The notes: generated by a model from the sequence alone, not told the origin. Shown: positions 35,582-44,709, counted from the stretch's first letter. The stretch is 64,000 nucleotides of DNA from Vallitalea longa (GCF_027923465.1 NZ_BRLB01000018.1:36286-100285); one strand, 5' to 3'. Made by a program: numbers and translations.

Positions 35582-35613
35582 AAAACAGTCACTATTGATT
35601 TAGTGACTGTTTT
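35582..35613 (-). terminator. Terminator of the secreted PPC-domain gene
   Basis: A perfect 13-bp stem (AAAACAGTCACTA with TAGTGACTGTTTT) around a 6-base loop. On the minus strand it is followed by a U-rich run (TTTTATTAATTTT), just after the stop of the gene at 35651. Confidence 0.85.
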
Positions 35614-35650
35614 GATAAATCTATTAACTGGCTATATTTTTTGATGAAAT

Positions 35651-37360
35651 TTAATTAACACGTTTATAACCATTAAGACCAAGGTCATATTCATAATCAA
35701 ATGATATAGAGACATCACTCATAGTAGAACTGCCTGTAGCCCATGTGTAAAATCTAAAGTACCATATTTGTGCTACATAATCGCTAGGTATATTGAATCT
35801 ACCCCAATCAGAACTTGAAACTATAGACCTATGCCACATACCAGGATATGCTTGGACTTCATGGTATACTCCTCCTTGACTTGGGTATTGGTCTCCATTA
35901 GTTTCAACATCTGTAAACATAGCTCCAATAGGTATACTTGAATTATTTCTAAGATCAATATTCAAGGTACTTGAATGACCGGAACCGGATTTACTTGCAG
36001 TACCAGAGAAATTAAATGTTTTACTTCCTGTTTCTATTCTATCGTTCAAACTCACACTTTGAACATAAACTTTGTCTTGTTGAGCTTCTGGTTTAACTAT
36101 AGCTATGTAATACGTTTGTGTGCTTCCCCCAGTATTATTTACATCAAGAGGTACGAATGATAAAACGCCATCTTCTATTGCATTGTCAGGATTACTTGCC
36201 ATTGCGATAGCATTTCGGTTGCTGTCAAAAAGATAGGCTTTCATACCATCATCAAATAAACTACAACTTATTCTAATAAATAATTTATGTCCTGGTGTAA
36301 CCTTGAATCGAAAGTATCCCACATTTTGTTTTTCAGCAAGAATCAAAGAATCTGAATAAAGTGAATAAGTATAATCATTCCATTCACCAATATAGCTTGC
36401 TTCATCAAATGAATGATTTTTTATTTCTTTTACAACAAATGTATACTTATCTGTATTACTGTAAGTTCCATCAAGACTTCTTACACCAAAATAATTTACC
36501 CCTTGGGATAATTCATATATTCCATCATCAACAGTATAGATATCTGTTCCGTCTGCAGACCATAGAGATTGATATTCTTTTCCTTCAGGTGAAAAAACCA
36601 TCACTTGATATAAGCCGTCATGTGGTAAAGTTATTTTATAATAATCATAATCAATAGGATTATCTATTACCGCTTCCACTCTAGCAGTTTGAATATCAAC
36701 AACGTCACTCATTGTTACTTCGTAAGCTGTTTCTATAGAATCATTGATTTCATTATCAATATCATTAGTTGAAGTGTATACTGTAAAATTAAATATTCCA
36801 TTTCCGCTGTAACAATAAATTGCAAAATAATATATTCCAGCTTCGACAATATTATTAGTAGCTTCCATGACACCAGTACCTGTAGTTAGAGAGGTTGCAT
36901 AATCTTCTAACTGCATAGTAGTTTCATTCAACTTGAATATATAAAGGTCACCATCTAATGGAGTATCATTTAATAATATTGTAGATAGTTTTGTTCTTTC
37001 AGTTATTTCCATTGCATACCAGCGTTGCTCTCCACTTGCAGCAAAAGTATCGCCAACGGTAGTATCTGGTGGGATGAGATATGCATTATTAGGATCGGTA
37101 TTATCTGATGCTGTAGGCTCTTCTGTATCAAGAGATAACTCTAGATCATTAATTACATTATCAAGATTTAGCAGATTAATCTCTTGATTTGTATTTGTTA
37201 CATTATTTATGTCTTCTATTTTTTCAAGATCATCTAAACTAATTATAGTGTTTTCAGTACTGAATTCAGCAATATTACTGTCAGCGGATGTGAAATTAAC
37301 ATTTACCATCATTAAAGCTAATACTAACATTATAGATAATAATGTTCTTGCTTTTTTCAT
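35651..37360 (-). CDS. Secreted protein with PPC-like beta-sandwich domains
   Basis: This 569-residue protein has a Sec signal (MKKARTLLSIMLVLALMMVN, cleavage near residue 26). After a low-complexity linker come two domains resembling the bacterial pre-peptidase C-terminal (PPC) fold: about 88-200 (GDTFAASGEQRWYAMEI, LDGDLYIFKL, AGIYYFAIYCYSGNGIFNFTV) and about 205-315 (NDSIETAYEV, DYDYYKITLPHDGLYQVMVF, YTFVV). A third similar part and a C-terminal beta-rich region of about 120 residues follow. No protease or glycosidase motif is visible. Such domains mediate surface or substrate binding. It is monocistronic, with the RBS AAGGGGG. Confidence 0.75.
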   Translation of the reverse strand: MKKARTLLSIMLVLALMMVNVNFTSADSNIAEFSTENTIISLDDLEKIEDINNVTNTNQEINLLNLDNVINDLELSLDTEEPTASDNTDPNNAYLIPPDTTVGDTFAASGEQRWYAMEITERTKLSTILLNDTPLDGDLYIFKLNETTMQLEDYATSLTTGTGVMEATNNIVEAGIYYFAIYCYSGNGIFNFTVYTSTNDIDNEINDSIETAYEVTMSDVVDIQTARVEAVIDNPIDYDYYKITLPHDGLYQVMVFSPEGKEYQSLWSADGTDIYTVDDGIYELSQGVNYFGVRSLDGTYSNTDKYTFVVKEIKNHSFDEASYIGEWNDYTYSLYSDSLILAEKQNVGYFRFKVTPGHKLFIRISCSLFDDGMKAYLFDSNRNAIAMASNPDNAIEDGVLSFVPLDVNNTGGSTQTYYIAIVKPEAQQDKVYVQSVSLNDRIETGSKTFNFSGTASKSGSGHSSTLNIDLRNNSSIPIGAMFTDVETNGDQYPSQGGVYHEVQAYPGMWHRSIVSSSDWGRFNIPSDYVAQIWYFRFYTWATGSSTMSDVSISFDYEYDLGLNGYKRVN

Positions 37361-37801
37361 TTGATTTCCCCCTTAATAATACCCAAATTTTATTGATTCT
37401 ATTTAATTACCAGACAGTTGAAATTTTACCAAATAATCTGTTGCTTTTATTGATATTTCCTTACATAATGTAAATAAAATGCGATGTAGGGATAAAAGCT
37501 TTCATATATAATCAACCCCTTTCATGTCTGAAATAGAATATGTTTGGGTATATATAGTAAGACGAAACTTATATGCAAAATGGTGACACTCAATTTAGAT
37601 ATTTTTGAATTTTATTATAAAACAAACGTTATTTTCAATATTTGGAATAATTATATAGGAATTGAATACTTTATATTAAATGTTTCTTTGATAATTTAGT
37701 TTAACGATAATGTAATAAAAAGGTTTTTACAGGGAAATAAGAGAAAAGTAATTATAAGTTGATTTATTTTGAATTAGTATGATTTGAAAAAGATTAGCAA
37801 T
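37361..37801. other. 440-base gap upstream of the secreted protein gene
   Basis: An AT-rich spacer with no supported coding frame or RNA. It must carry the minus-strand promoter of the gene ending at 37360, but I see no clear consensus. A terminator-like hairpin begins at 37802. Confidence 0.4.
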
Positions 37802-37852
37802 AGGCTATTATCTAACTATGTTCTATAGTAATGTATAATTAGATAATAGCCT
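37802..37852 (-). terminator. Terminator-like hairpin after the M50 gene
   Basis: A perfect 14-bp stem (AGGCTATTATCTAA at 37802-37815 with TTAGATAATAGCCT at 37839-37852) around a 23-base loop. It lies 27 bases past the stop of the minus-strand gene. There is no strong U tract. Confidence 0.6.
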
Positions 37853-37878
37853 TATATTAATATTTATTAAAAACTATA

Positions 37879-38409
37879 TTAAACTAATAATTTTAATATC
37901 AATTTAGGAATTAATGTTACTATACTAACGCCGTATAGTAAATCAAGCCATATAATTGAACCTATTGAAAAAATATATATTATCACTACTAATGGAAAAC
38001 AAATAATTTTAGTTGCCAAATTGCTTTTTTTGCTTTTTATTATATACCATATATTATTAGCATCCTGTCTACTTGGAAAAGCATGCATAGCTATAGAAAT
38101 CCCAAGCCATAAAAGTAGGTAATCTAATGGCTTACCTGAGTTATAATCTAAAACAGGTATTGATGATGACATAGCTATAAAGGCACCTAACAGAGTATTT
38201 AAGAAAAAAGGGCCAATACTGATTAATATATGTTGATAGATTTCTTTAGGTTCTTCATGAATTACATAACCGCTAGGGTTAGAAAATTGAAAATAGCGTA
38301 CATCAAAGATAGCAACTCTTGATATTCTACAGAATAATTGATGAGCAAATTCATGTACTATAACTCCTGGAAAAGTAACTGCTGATATTATTATACCGGG
38401 TATAAACAT
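37879..38409 (-). CDS. Putative M50-type intramembrane zinc metalloprotease
   Basis: This 176-residue membrane protein has the metalloprotease motif HEFAH (His19, Glu20, His23) in the first helix and a likely third metal ligand in SRQDANNIWYI. There are about four hydrophobic segments (start MFIPGIIISAVTFPGVIV, later ISIGPFFLNTLLGAFIAM and IICFPLVVIIYIFSIGSII). It is shorter than classical RseP/SpoIVFB proteases and lacks a PDZ domain. It begins 4 bases after the upstream zinc-ribbon/TPR gene, so the two are coupled. Site-2 proteases act in membrane signalling, but the substrate is unknown. M50-like architecture is clear. Activity is inferred. Confidence 0.72.
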   Translation of the reverse strand: MFIPGIIISAVTFPGVIVHEFAHQLFCRISRVAIFDVRYFQFSNPSGYVIHEEPKEIYQHILISIGPFFLNTLLGAFIAMSSSIPVLDYNSGKPLDYLLLWLGISIAMHAFPSRQDANNIWYIIKSKKSNLATKIICFPLVVIIYIFSIGSIIWLDLLYGVSIVTLIPKLILKLLV

Positions 38410-38413
38410 AGTA

Positions 38414-39475
38414 TTAACCTTCTTTCTGTAAGTTTTTCTTAATATCTTTAAAGTATTTTAATTCTTCAGGTGGAAGATCCATCTTTTCAATTTCTTCTAA
38501 GAGGTCATCTCTTTCTTCATACATTTTATTTACCTGATATGTTATAATCATCATGTTTAATACGGAACTATTAACAGGATCTAGGTTATATGCTTTTTCA
38601 ACATATTCAAGAGCTTTCTTGTCATTGCTTTTTCTTAGTTCAATATCTGCATAAGTAACGTAGGCGCCTAGTGATTCGCTGTTTATATTGAATAGTTGAT
38701 CACATATTTTTGCTGCTGTATCATAATTTTCTAGTTCTGTTTCATAAGATGCTAGTGCTTCTAGAGCATATTGATAGTCAGGATACTGATCTAACACCAT
38801 TTGCATATACTTTTTAGATTGTTCAAGATTATCTTCGGTATAGTAAAGACCAGCTAAAGTAATAGCTGTCTCTATGTTAAATGGATTTGTATTAATATAT
38901 TCGGTTAATCTTTCTATTTTTATATCATTTGATTGAGATGAAATTTCATTCATCAGATTATAGAGATCATCAGTGTAATAATATATTTCATTTATGTATG
39001 TACTTATGTTGAGTAATTGATCATATAAAGATTTATCTTCAATTATCTCACCTTCTAAATCACATAATAGATCGTTTGCAGTAATATAATTACCATTATA
39101 AAATTCTGCAACTATAATCTTAGCTTTTATATCAGTTAAATCATATTCTTTATCTGCTATCTGATATTGCTTAAGTGCTGTAACATATTTCTTCTGAGAT
39201 TCAGCTTTTTTACCTTTCTCATAAGCTAATACTCCTTTCATGGAATTCGGTAATCGCATGAATGAATATACAATTAAAACCATAATAATACCTAAGAAAA
39301 TTTTAATAGATTTAGGTAAAGGTCTTTTTGATAGTTTATACCTGCAACTAGGACATAATTTGGTTTTATAGCCATCTTCAGTGACAGAACTGCCACAGTT
39401 TTCACAGGTATAATTAGTTGTTTGCTCATAATAATCGTTGTATTTTTGATCTTGATCTGAATTTATTTCAGACAT
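38414..39475 (-). CDS. Membrane-anchored zinc-ribbon and TPR protein
   Basis: This 353-residue protein has an N-terminal double-CxxC zinc ribbon (CENCGSSV, then CPSCRYKL, about residues 22-48) and one membrane helix (IKIFLGIIMVLIVYSFM). A tetratricopeptide region fills the rest (AYEKGKKAESQKKYVTALKQ, DNLEQSKKYMQMVLDQYPDY, NDKKALEYVEKAYNLDPVN). The likely start is the ATG at 39475 after AAAGGTGG. A GTG at 39484 is an alternative without an RBS. TPRs suggest it assembles other proteins at the membrane, perhaps the adjacent M50 protease. Confidence 0.8.
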   Translation of the reverse strand: MSEINSDQDQKYNDYYEQTTNYTCENCGSSVTEDGYKTKLCPSCRYKLSKRPLPKSIKIFLGIIMVLIVYSFMRLPNSMKGVLAYEKGKKAESQKKYVTALKQYQIADKEYDLTDIKAKIIVAEFYNGNYITANDLLCDLEGEIIEDKSLYDQLLNISTYINEIYYYTDDLYNLMNEISSQSNDIKIERLTEYINTNPFNIETAITLAGLYYTEDNLEQSKKYMQMVLDQYPDYQYALEALASYETELENYDTAAKICDQLFNINSESLGAYVTYADIELRKSNDKKALEYVEKAYNLDPVNSSVLNMMIITYQVNKMYEERDDLLEEIEKMDLPPEELKYFKDIKKNLQKEG

Positions 39476-39766
39476 ATAAACCACCTTTCTGTAAAATGTA
39501 AGTTTAATAGATTTAATCTACCTTACAAAATTAATTTTATGATATGTTATATAATTATAACAAATGCATTGCATAACAGATTATACCATGAAGATACAAT
39601 GATAGTAAATATATTAATTGAAAACTAGGGTAATACACTTAAAATATAATATCTTAATGATTCAATATTTGATGATTAATGTTTTTTGTATCTAGGCTAT
39701 AATTTTTAAATATGATAAAATACAATTAATATCTAGAGCTTAACATCAGCGATTGGGGGGATATTT

Positions 39767-40708
39767 ATTAAAAAAATAGATAGATTACAAAATATCATAT
39801 ATTTATTGAGTCATAACAAAAGGTTAAACTGTTCTAAATTAGCAGAAATTTTAGAAGTTAGTCCAAGAACTATCTATAGAGATATAGACGCTTTAAGTCA
39901 AATGAAAGTGCCCATTATCTCTTATGAAGGTGTTGATGGAGGCTATGAGATTGATAAATCATATTTCTTTCAATCTGTTAAATTAACAGATAAAGAATTA
40001 ATGGTTATGAAATTACTCTTAGATTTAGGATATCAACTCAATACTACAGATATGGATGACGACATAATCACACTGAAACATAAATTATTAAATGCATGTG
40101 GAGACCAACCTAATATAAAAAAAGCTTTGAAACATATAACTATGGAAGTTCAGCATATATATCCCCAAAAGATCGTTAAGGGTATATTCAATAAAGTGAT
40201 AAAAAGTCTTGAAAATGAAACAATGCTTTTGATTGAGTATTATACACCCATAAATAAAAGTTGGTTGATAAGAAAGATTTATCCACTGCATCTTTTCTAT
40301 AGTGAAGGATGCTGGTACTTAGATGCATATTGCGATGTCAGAAAAGCAAAAAGGACTTTTCGCTTGGATAGAATACGTACATGTAAATTATTATCGGAAA
40401 ATATCCCTCAAGAATATCTACAATCTTATGAAATACATAAAATGATTGATGATGTAACGGTTACTGAAATAACCTTGGAAATAGACGAAAGATTATATGA
40501 ACAGATTAAAGATGATGATATAATTAGAGATGCTGACATAATAATATCAACGAAGTCATCTATAACGCTGACAGTTAAAAATATATCAGCAGAATACATA
40601 GCCATGTTTGCTTACAGAAATGTAGATATGGTAACAATCCTATCACCTGAATCATTAATACAATTGGTACAGAATAAAATAAAAAGTATGCAGAAAAAAT
40701 ATTTATGA
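39767..40708 (+). CDS. WYL-domain (YafY-like) regulator with probable AUU start
   Basis: Between 39767 and 40708 the frame gives 313 residues with an HTH of DeoR/YafY type (KKIDRLQNIIYLLSHNKRLN, CSKLAEILEVSPRTIYRDID) and a WYL ligand domain (MLLIEYYTPINKSWLIRKIY, PLHLFYSEGCWYLDAYCDVR, RTFRLDRI). The first residues of the HTH are missing if translation begins at the TTG at 39806. The frame continues upstream 13 codons to ATT (39767-39769), which follows the RBS GGGGGG by 6 bases. No ATG, GTG or TTG lies there. AUU start codons are known for infC and can make translation sensitive to IF3. It is divergent from the zinc-ribbon/TPR gene. Confidence 0.78.
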   Translation: MKKIDRLQNIIYLLSHNKRLNCSKLAEILEVSPRTIYRDIDALSQMKVPIISYEGVDGGYEIDKSYFFQSVKLTDKELMVMKLLLDLGYQLNTTDMDDDIITLKHKLLNACGDQPNIKKALKHITMEVQHIYPQKIVKGIFNKVIKSLENETMLLIEYYTPINKSWLIRKIYPLHLFYSEGCWYLDAYCDVRKAKRTFRLDRIRTCKLLSENIPQEYLQSYEIHKMIDDVTVTEITLEIDERLYEQIKDDDIIRDADIIISTKSSITLTVKNISAEYIAMFAYRNVDMVTILSPESLIQLVQNKIKSMQKKYL

Positions 40709-40775
40709 ATTTATAAACCCTGACAAGTATCTGTCAGGGTTTATATTATAATATGGTAAATGGAGGTGGTTGAAA

Positions 40776-41333
40776 ATGAATATTGCAGCATATTTATATG
40801 ATAATTACTATGAAACTGAATTGTGTATACCCACATTAATGTTCAAAGAAGATGACGAAAATAATGTAATAATGATTTCTAGTGAACAAGATATTGTTAA
40901 ATGCGTAGATGGAAAAAGGATATTAATAGACAAAAAGATAAGCCAGATAAATCATGAAGAAATAGATGTATTGATAATTCCAGGTGGCAGCCCAATAATA
41001 AAAGATGATATTATCAAATTAATTCAACAATGTGAGAAAAACGGTGCTGTTATAGGAGGTATTTGTGGTGGGGTAGAGTATATAGCTCATGCTGGTATTT
41101 TATCAGGAAGAAGATATACTAGCCATCAAGACAAATCTTATGAATACTTATCAAAGAATAGTATCCATACTCACTCTATGTATGAAAGTGATAAAAATGT
41201 AGTAACTGCCAAACCAGAAGCTTACTTAGAATTTGCACTAGAACTATATCACTTAGCTGGTCTTGATGTAGGTCCAGTAGAAGGATACCTAGAATGGTTC
41301 AAATCTCCATTTTGTTGGAAATGTAAAGACTAA
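40776..41333 (+). CDS. DJ-1/PfpI family protein (first of two paralogues)
   Basis: This 185-residue protein has the nucleophilic-elbow Cys97 in GAVIGGICGG, Glu15 near the N-terminus (YYETELCIP) and the DVLIIPGG strand, the core of DJ-1/PfpI proteins. It could be a glyoxalase, a chaperone-like protein or an amidase-like enzyme. It is about 80% identical by eye to the gene at 41959-42522, including the RBS (GGAGGTGGTT), and the two are a recent tandem duplication. A DUF-like C-terminal extension GLDVGPVEGYLEWFKSP with CWKC is shared. It follows the WYL regulator and may be its target. Confidence 0.85.
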   Translation: MNIAAYLYDNYYETELCIPTLMFKEDDENNVIMISSEQDIVKCVDGKRILIDKKISQINHEEIDVLIIPGGSPIIKDDIIKLIQQCEKNGAVIGGICGGVEYIAHAGILSGRRYTSHQDKSYEYLSKNSIHTHSMYESDKNVVTAKPEAYLEFALELYHLAGLDVGPVEGYLEWFKSPFCWKCKD

Positions 41334-41426
41334 TAATTGTCAAGGGGTCATCACCAAAAAAATATAAGAATATTTAGTATATTCTAGGCTGATTAAAAAC
41401 ATATATTAGTTATTGTTTGTTAATAA

Positions 41427-41780
41427 TTAACAGCATTCAAATCCATTAGCTATTATAGAAATACAAAGTTCGGTTGTTCCTGCTAATGTTACTAAAGAAA
41501 CACTATTTAGCGGGTTAATACTTCGAGCATATATAGCATTAAGTATTATGCCTTGATCTACATCATTAATTCGTACGACAGTGGGAGTTGTTAATGGAGC
41601 TTTAGGTTGTATTACGATTGTTCCACTTAGGCTAGGTATATTTAATTGTTGCCATATATCAAATGTACCAGCAGTAGTTATTGTAATAGTTTTATTTTCA
41701 AAACCATATTGTACATTACATTTACAACCTTTTACTGCAGTTGAACTAACCCCACAACATGTACTAATATTACATGCCAT
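41427..41780 (-). CDS. Small Cys-rich beta protein, possibly endospore-appendage (DUF3992-like)
   Basis: This 117-residue protein has paired Cys residues at both ends (MACNISTCCG with GCKC near the start, ELCISIIANGFECC at the end) and a beta-rich, Val/Thr/Ile-dominated middle (TITITTAGTF, GTIVIQPKAPLTTPTVVRIN). It has no signal peptide. That layout recalls the Ena1A/1B subunits of Bacillus S-type endospore appendages, which self-assemble through N-terminal Cys pairs. This is only a resemblance and I cannot verify family membership. It lies on the opposite strand between two duplicated DJ-1 genes. RBS AAGGGG is upstream. Confidence 0.55.
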   Translation of the reverse strand: MACNISTCCGVSSTAVKGCKCNVQYGFENKTITITTAGTFDIWQQLNIPSLSGTIVIQPKAPLTTPTVVRINDVDQGIILNAIYARSINPLNSVSLVTLAGTTELCISIIANGFECC

Positions 41781-41958
41781 ATTTTTTATCCCCTTTCATA
41801 TTTTATTTGATTTGCCTAGAATATTATCTAGTATATTCTATGCAGTATTATAAGGGTTGTTCATAATTCTGCTTTTTTAAGTAATCCTTGATAAAACTAG
41901 AAATAAGTAACTAGACATTTGGTAATATATTATAATATGTAATTGGAGGTGGTTAAAA

Positions 41959-42522
41959 ATGAATATTGCAGTATATTTGTTTGACAACTATGCTGAACCA
42001 GAATTATGTGTACCTACATTAATGTTCAATTACATTGATGAAAATAATGTAGTAATGATTTCTAGTGAACAAGATGTTATCAAATGTGCAGATGGAAAGA
42101 GAATATTAATAGACAAAAAAATAAGTCAAATAGATCCTGAAGATATAGACGTATTAATAATTCCAGGGGGTATACCAATAATTAAAGATGATATTATCAA
42201 GTTAATCCAGCAATGTGAAAAAAATGGTGCTATTATAGGAGGTATATGCGGAGGAGTAGACTATATAGCACACGCTGGCATTCTATCAGGAAGAAAATAT
42301 ACAGGTTATTATGAAAAAGATAAAACTTATGATTATCTACCAACCGATGGTATTCTAACTTACTCTATGTATGAAAGCGATAAAAACGTAGTAACAGCGA
42401 AAACAGAAGCCTACTTAGAATTTGCACTAGAACTATATCACTTAGCTGGATTTGATGTAGGTCCAGTGGAAGGATACCTACAATGGTTCAAATCTCCGTT
42501 CTGTTGGAAATGTAAAGACTAA
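41959..42522 (+). CDS. DJ-1/PfpI family protein (second of two paralogues)
   Basis: This 187-residue tandem paralogue of the gene at 40776 has the same Cys97 nucleophile in GAIIGGICGG, the same DVLIIPGG strand and the same C-terminal GFDVGPVEGYLQWFKSP with CWKC. Differences cluster at residues 103-130 (GRKYTGYYEKDKTY here), the loop that usually shapes the active site, so the pair may have split substrates. It starts with ATG after GGAGGTGGTT. Confidence 0.85.
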   Translation: MNIAVYLFDNYAEPELCVPTLMFNYIDENNVVMISSEQDVIKCADGKRILIDKKISQIDPEDIDVLIIPGGIPIIKDDIIKLIQQCEKNGAIIGGICGGVDYIAHAGILSGRKYTGYYEKDKTYDYLPTDGILTYSMYESDKNVVTAKTEAYLEFALELYHLAGFDVGPVEGYLQWFKSPFCWKCKD

Positions 42523-42544
42523 AATAATATTTGATTTAAGGCAG

Positions 42545-42570
42545 AAAGTTCTCTATTCAGAGAACTTTTT
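42545..42570. terminator. Bidirectional terminator
   Basis: A perfect 10-bp stem (AAAGTTCTCT with AGAGAACTTT) with a 4-base ATTC loop, followed by TTT. It separates the converging DJ-1 and methyltransferase genes. Confidence 0.8.
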
Positions 42571-43192
42571 AATAAATATAAGGAATTAATCTTTTAGTGT
42601 TTTTCTTATAGATAGTAAATTCATCACCAAATCTTTGTGCCAATGCTTTTTCTTCAACATTGATTCTTATACTATAGCAGACTAAACATAATATTAAGAC
42701 CAATATAGGCGAGAATATACTTCTTAGTGATAGAGAGATACCTAAAAGACTTATTATACTTCCAGTATATGCAGGATTCCTGATTAATCTATAAGGTCCG
42801 ATTTTCATTAATTTTTGTTTTTCTGTTGTTTGGACATTTAAAGTAAAAGCTCGCTTAAGAATCCAAACAGAATAATCTCTAAGGACAGTTCCAAAAATCA
42901 AAAAACATAATCCGATATAATAGAAACCATGAGGAAGTAACATTCTTCTAATATCATAGGATACATCGTCACCTATAAAATAATATGATAAGATGAAGCT
43001 ACCTATCCATCCTGCGATAATTATCCATAAAGTTGGTTCATGTTTGTGTGATTTTCCTTTTCTCACAAAAAAACTTGAAGTAAAGAGCCAGATAATGAAC
43101 TCCGAAATAAAAAGGAAGTAAAGAGCATAATTAAAATATTTATATTCAGAAAAAGTTAGAAAAACTTGTTTATACTTTAAATACTCATTCAT
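42569..43192 (-). CDS. Isoprenylcysteine/phospholipid methyltransferase-like membrane protein
   Basis: This 207-residue integral membrane protein has about five hydrophobic segments and the ICMT signature GPYRLIRNPAYTGSIISLLG (about 130-150), which binds SAM, followed by EEKALAQRFGDEFTIYKK, the typical EExxLxxxFGxxYxxY end. Bacterial members methylate lipids or small molecules at the membrane. The substrate here is unknown. It is monocistronic and converges on the DJ-1 gene. Confidence 0.85.
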   Translation of the reverse strand: MNEYLKYKQVFLTFSEYKYFNYALYFLFISEFIIWLFTSSFFVRKGKSHKHEPTLWIIIAGWIGSFILSYYFIGDDVSYDIRRMLLPHGFYYIGLCFLIFGTVLRDYSVWILKRAFTLNVQTTEKQKLMKIGPYRLIRNPAYTGSIISLLGISLSLRSIFSPILVLILCLVCYSIRINVEEKALAQRFGDEFTIYKKNTKRLIPYIY

Positions 43193-43660
43193 AAAAAAAC
43201 CTCCATCTATTAAAGCTGATATTATATATCTAAACGTTTGATATCATATCATATTAATTAATAATAATCAACAAAATATAGTTTGGATATATCAATAATG
43301 ACATTATAGAATAAACTTTGAGATAAGATATAACAAATCTTCTTTTTAGATACGAACAATGAAAAGGAAGTTTTTTTTATTGTTGCGATAATATCTATTT
43401 TTAAAATACGTCAACATTAGTGGTATAATTACATATCTATAATCCCTTAAATCTAGCATTTTACTTTTTTAAAAATTGCGTTTGTCAACAGAGAAAAGCA
43501 AAAGAACTATCCTGAACTCATTTTTTTTAAAAGTATTAATAAGTATATTGCACGAATATTCTATTATTTAATATATTCAAAATATTTCATTTTAGATATA
43601 TATTTTTTTTATTAATTAGTATATAATAATATATATCAGAATGAATGAGGGGATATTTAT
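43193..43660. other. 468-base gap with an orphan terminator-like hairpin
   Basis: I see no coding frame. At 43339-43379 a hairpin with arms CTTCTTTTT and AAAAGGAAG is followed by eight T residues, a good intrinsic terminator on the plus strand, although no plus-strand gene precedes it. It may end a small RNA starting in 43200-43330. The second half is poly-A/T with a likely promoter for the gene at 43661. Confidence 0.4.
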
Positions 43661-44164
43661 ATGAATAAAAAATTTGTATTTGTTTTTATAATAATCGTTA
43701 TGTTTATTTTTATACTTACACTATTTATAAATAACGATTCAACTACTATATCAGAAATTAGTCAAAATGATGAAAAAAAAATATTAGAATACCTTGACAC
43801 TAAAACAAATGATATTTCATCTCCTTCAAAGGGTAAGATGTATAGCTCTTATGATCTTTTGGGAATAGAAGAAAATAAAATATATATTTGGTTAGTAAAA
43901 GAAGAATATATAACAAAAGACCATGCTGAATCTAAAGGTAATATTGTTGCTTGTCCAGTTGTTTTATATGCCACAAAGAATAATAACAACGAACTATTAA
44001 TTGAAAATCATAATTTCCCAGAAGATGGGAAAAATTACGGTAAAAATTTAAAAAGATTTTTCCCAGAAAATATTATAGAGAAAATTGACCATACAGTTAC
44101 TGATACTCTTCTAGAAAATATAAAAATACGTGTACAAGAAGAAACTTCAAGAATAAAAAAATAG
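43661..44164 (+). CDS. Uncharacterised single-pass membrane protein
   Basis: This 167-residue protein has one N-terminal hydrophobic helix (FVFVFIIIVMFIFILTLFI, residues 5-23) and an extracellular soluble part of about 140 residues with a DIVACPVV-like strand and a charged helical end. It has no lipobox and no family that I recognise. The RBS GAGGGG is 7 bases upstream. It is followed by a clear terminator and so is monocistronic. Confidence 0.6.
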   Translation: MNKKFVFVFIIIVMFIFILTLFINNDSTTISEISQNDEKKILEYLDTKTNDISSPSKGKMYSSYDLLGIEENKIYIWLVKEEYITKDHAESKGNIVACPVVLYATKNNNNELLIENHNFPEDGKNYGKNLKRFFPENIIEKIDHTVTDTLLENIKIRVQEETSRIKK

Positions 44165-44193
44165 CTACTCATTTTTAGAGTAACTATTTTTTT
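44162..44193 (+). terminator. Rho-independent terminator
   Basis: TAGCTACTC at 44162-44170 with GAGTAACTA at 44178-44186 (one mismatch), followed by TTTTTTT. It overlaps the stop codon of the preceding gene. Confidence 0.8.
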
Positions 44194-44209
44194 ATCGTTG
44201 AAAGTTAAT

Positions 44210-44709
44210 TTACTGTATGTAAATGAATTCTACGACAATATAATTATCTATTGCATTTAATAATTCATAAGCCTGTCTATTATTTGAATGTCCAGCAAGC
44301 AAAAAATCTTCGTTTTCATCATCATATCCAGATATAATCATAGCATGTTTTGGCATTGATATCCAACCAGCAACTCCATCATGTAATATAACAACATCGC
44401 CTTTATAAATACTTTTATTGAATATTTTACTGTGATTCTTTCTATACTCTGCTCTTGAATAATTGACCTCATCGCATTCAGATCGCCAATAACTAACAAA
44501 TTCTTTAACACTTATCCAAGGACTTGGATCAGCTAAATCCCAACTATCATTTAGTTCTTCTGCACTTCTAGGTTCTAGATATTTACTATTATTTTTATAA
44601 CAATACCAGTCACATAAAATAACAAAAGATTTCCCACAAATCCCATGTATAATTTCACCAATAAAAACAACTACTAATAATAAATAAAAAATAATATAAA
44701 CACTTGCTA
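44210..44709 (-). pseudogene. Decayed amidase-like (Amidase_6-type) gene without a start codon
   Basis: On the minus strand an uninterrupted frame of about 165 codons runs to the stop at 44210-44212. It reads as a membrane-like start (YIIFYLLLVVVFIGEIIHG), then CGKSFVILCDWYC, WDLADPSPWISVKEFVSYW, YKGDVVILHDGVAGW, KHAMIISGYDD and FLLAGHSNNRQAYELL. The GDVV, HAMIISGYD and GHSNNR segments match the C-terminal half of Amidase_6 domains. There is no ATG, GTG or TTG before the conserved region, so it looks like the remnant of a secreted amidase whose 5' end is lost or rebuilt. Loss by replacement with the divergent GDSL gene is possible. Confidence 0.65.

Noticed and set aside
39806..40708. TTG at 39806 as start of the WYL regulator
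   Set aside because: It would cut the first helix of the HTH and has no RBS. The ATT at 39767 after GGGGGG fits the family better.
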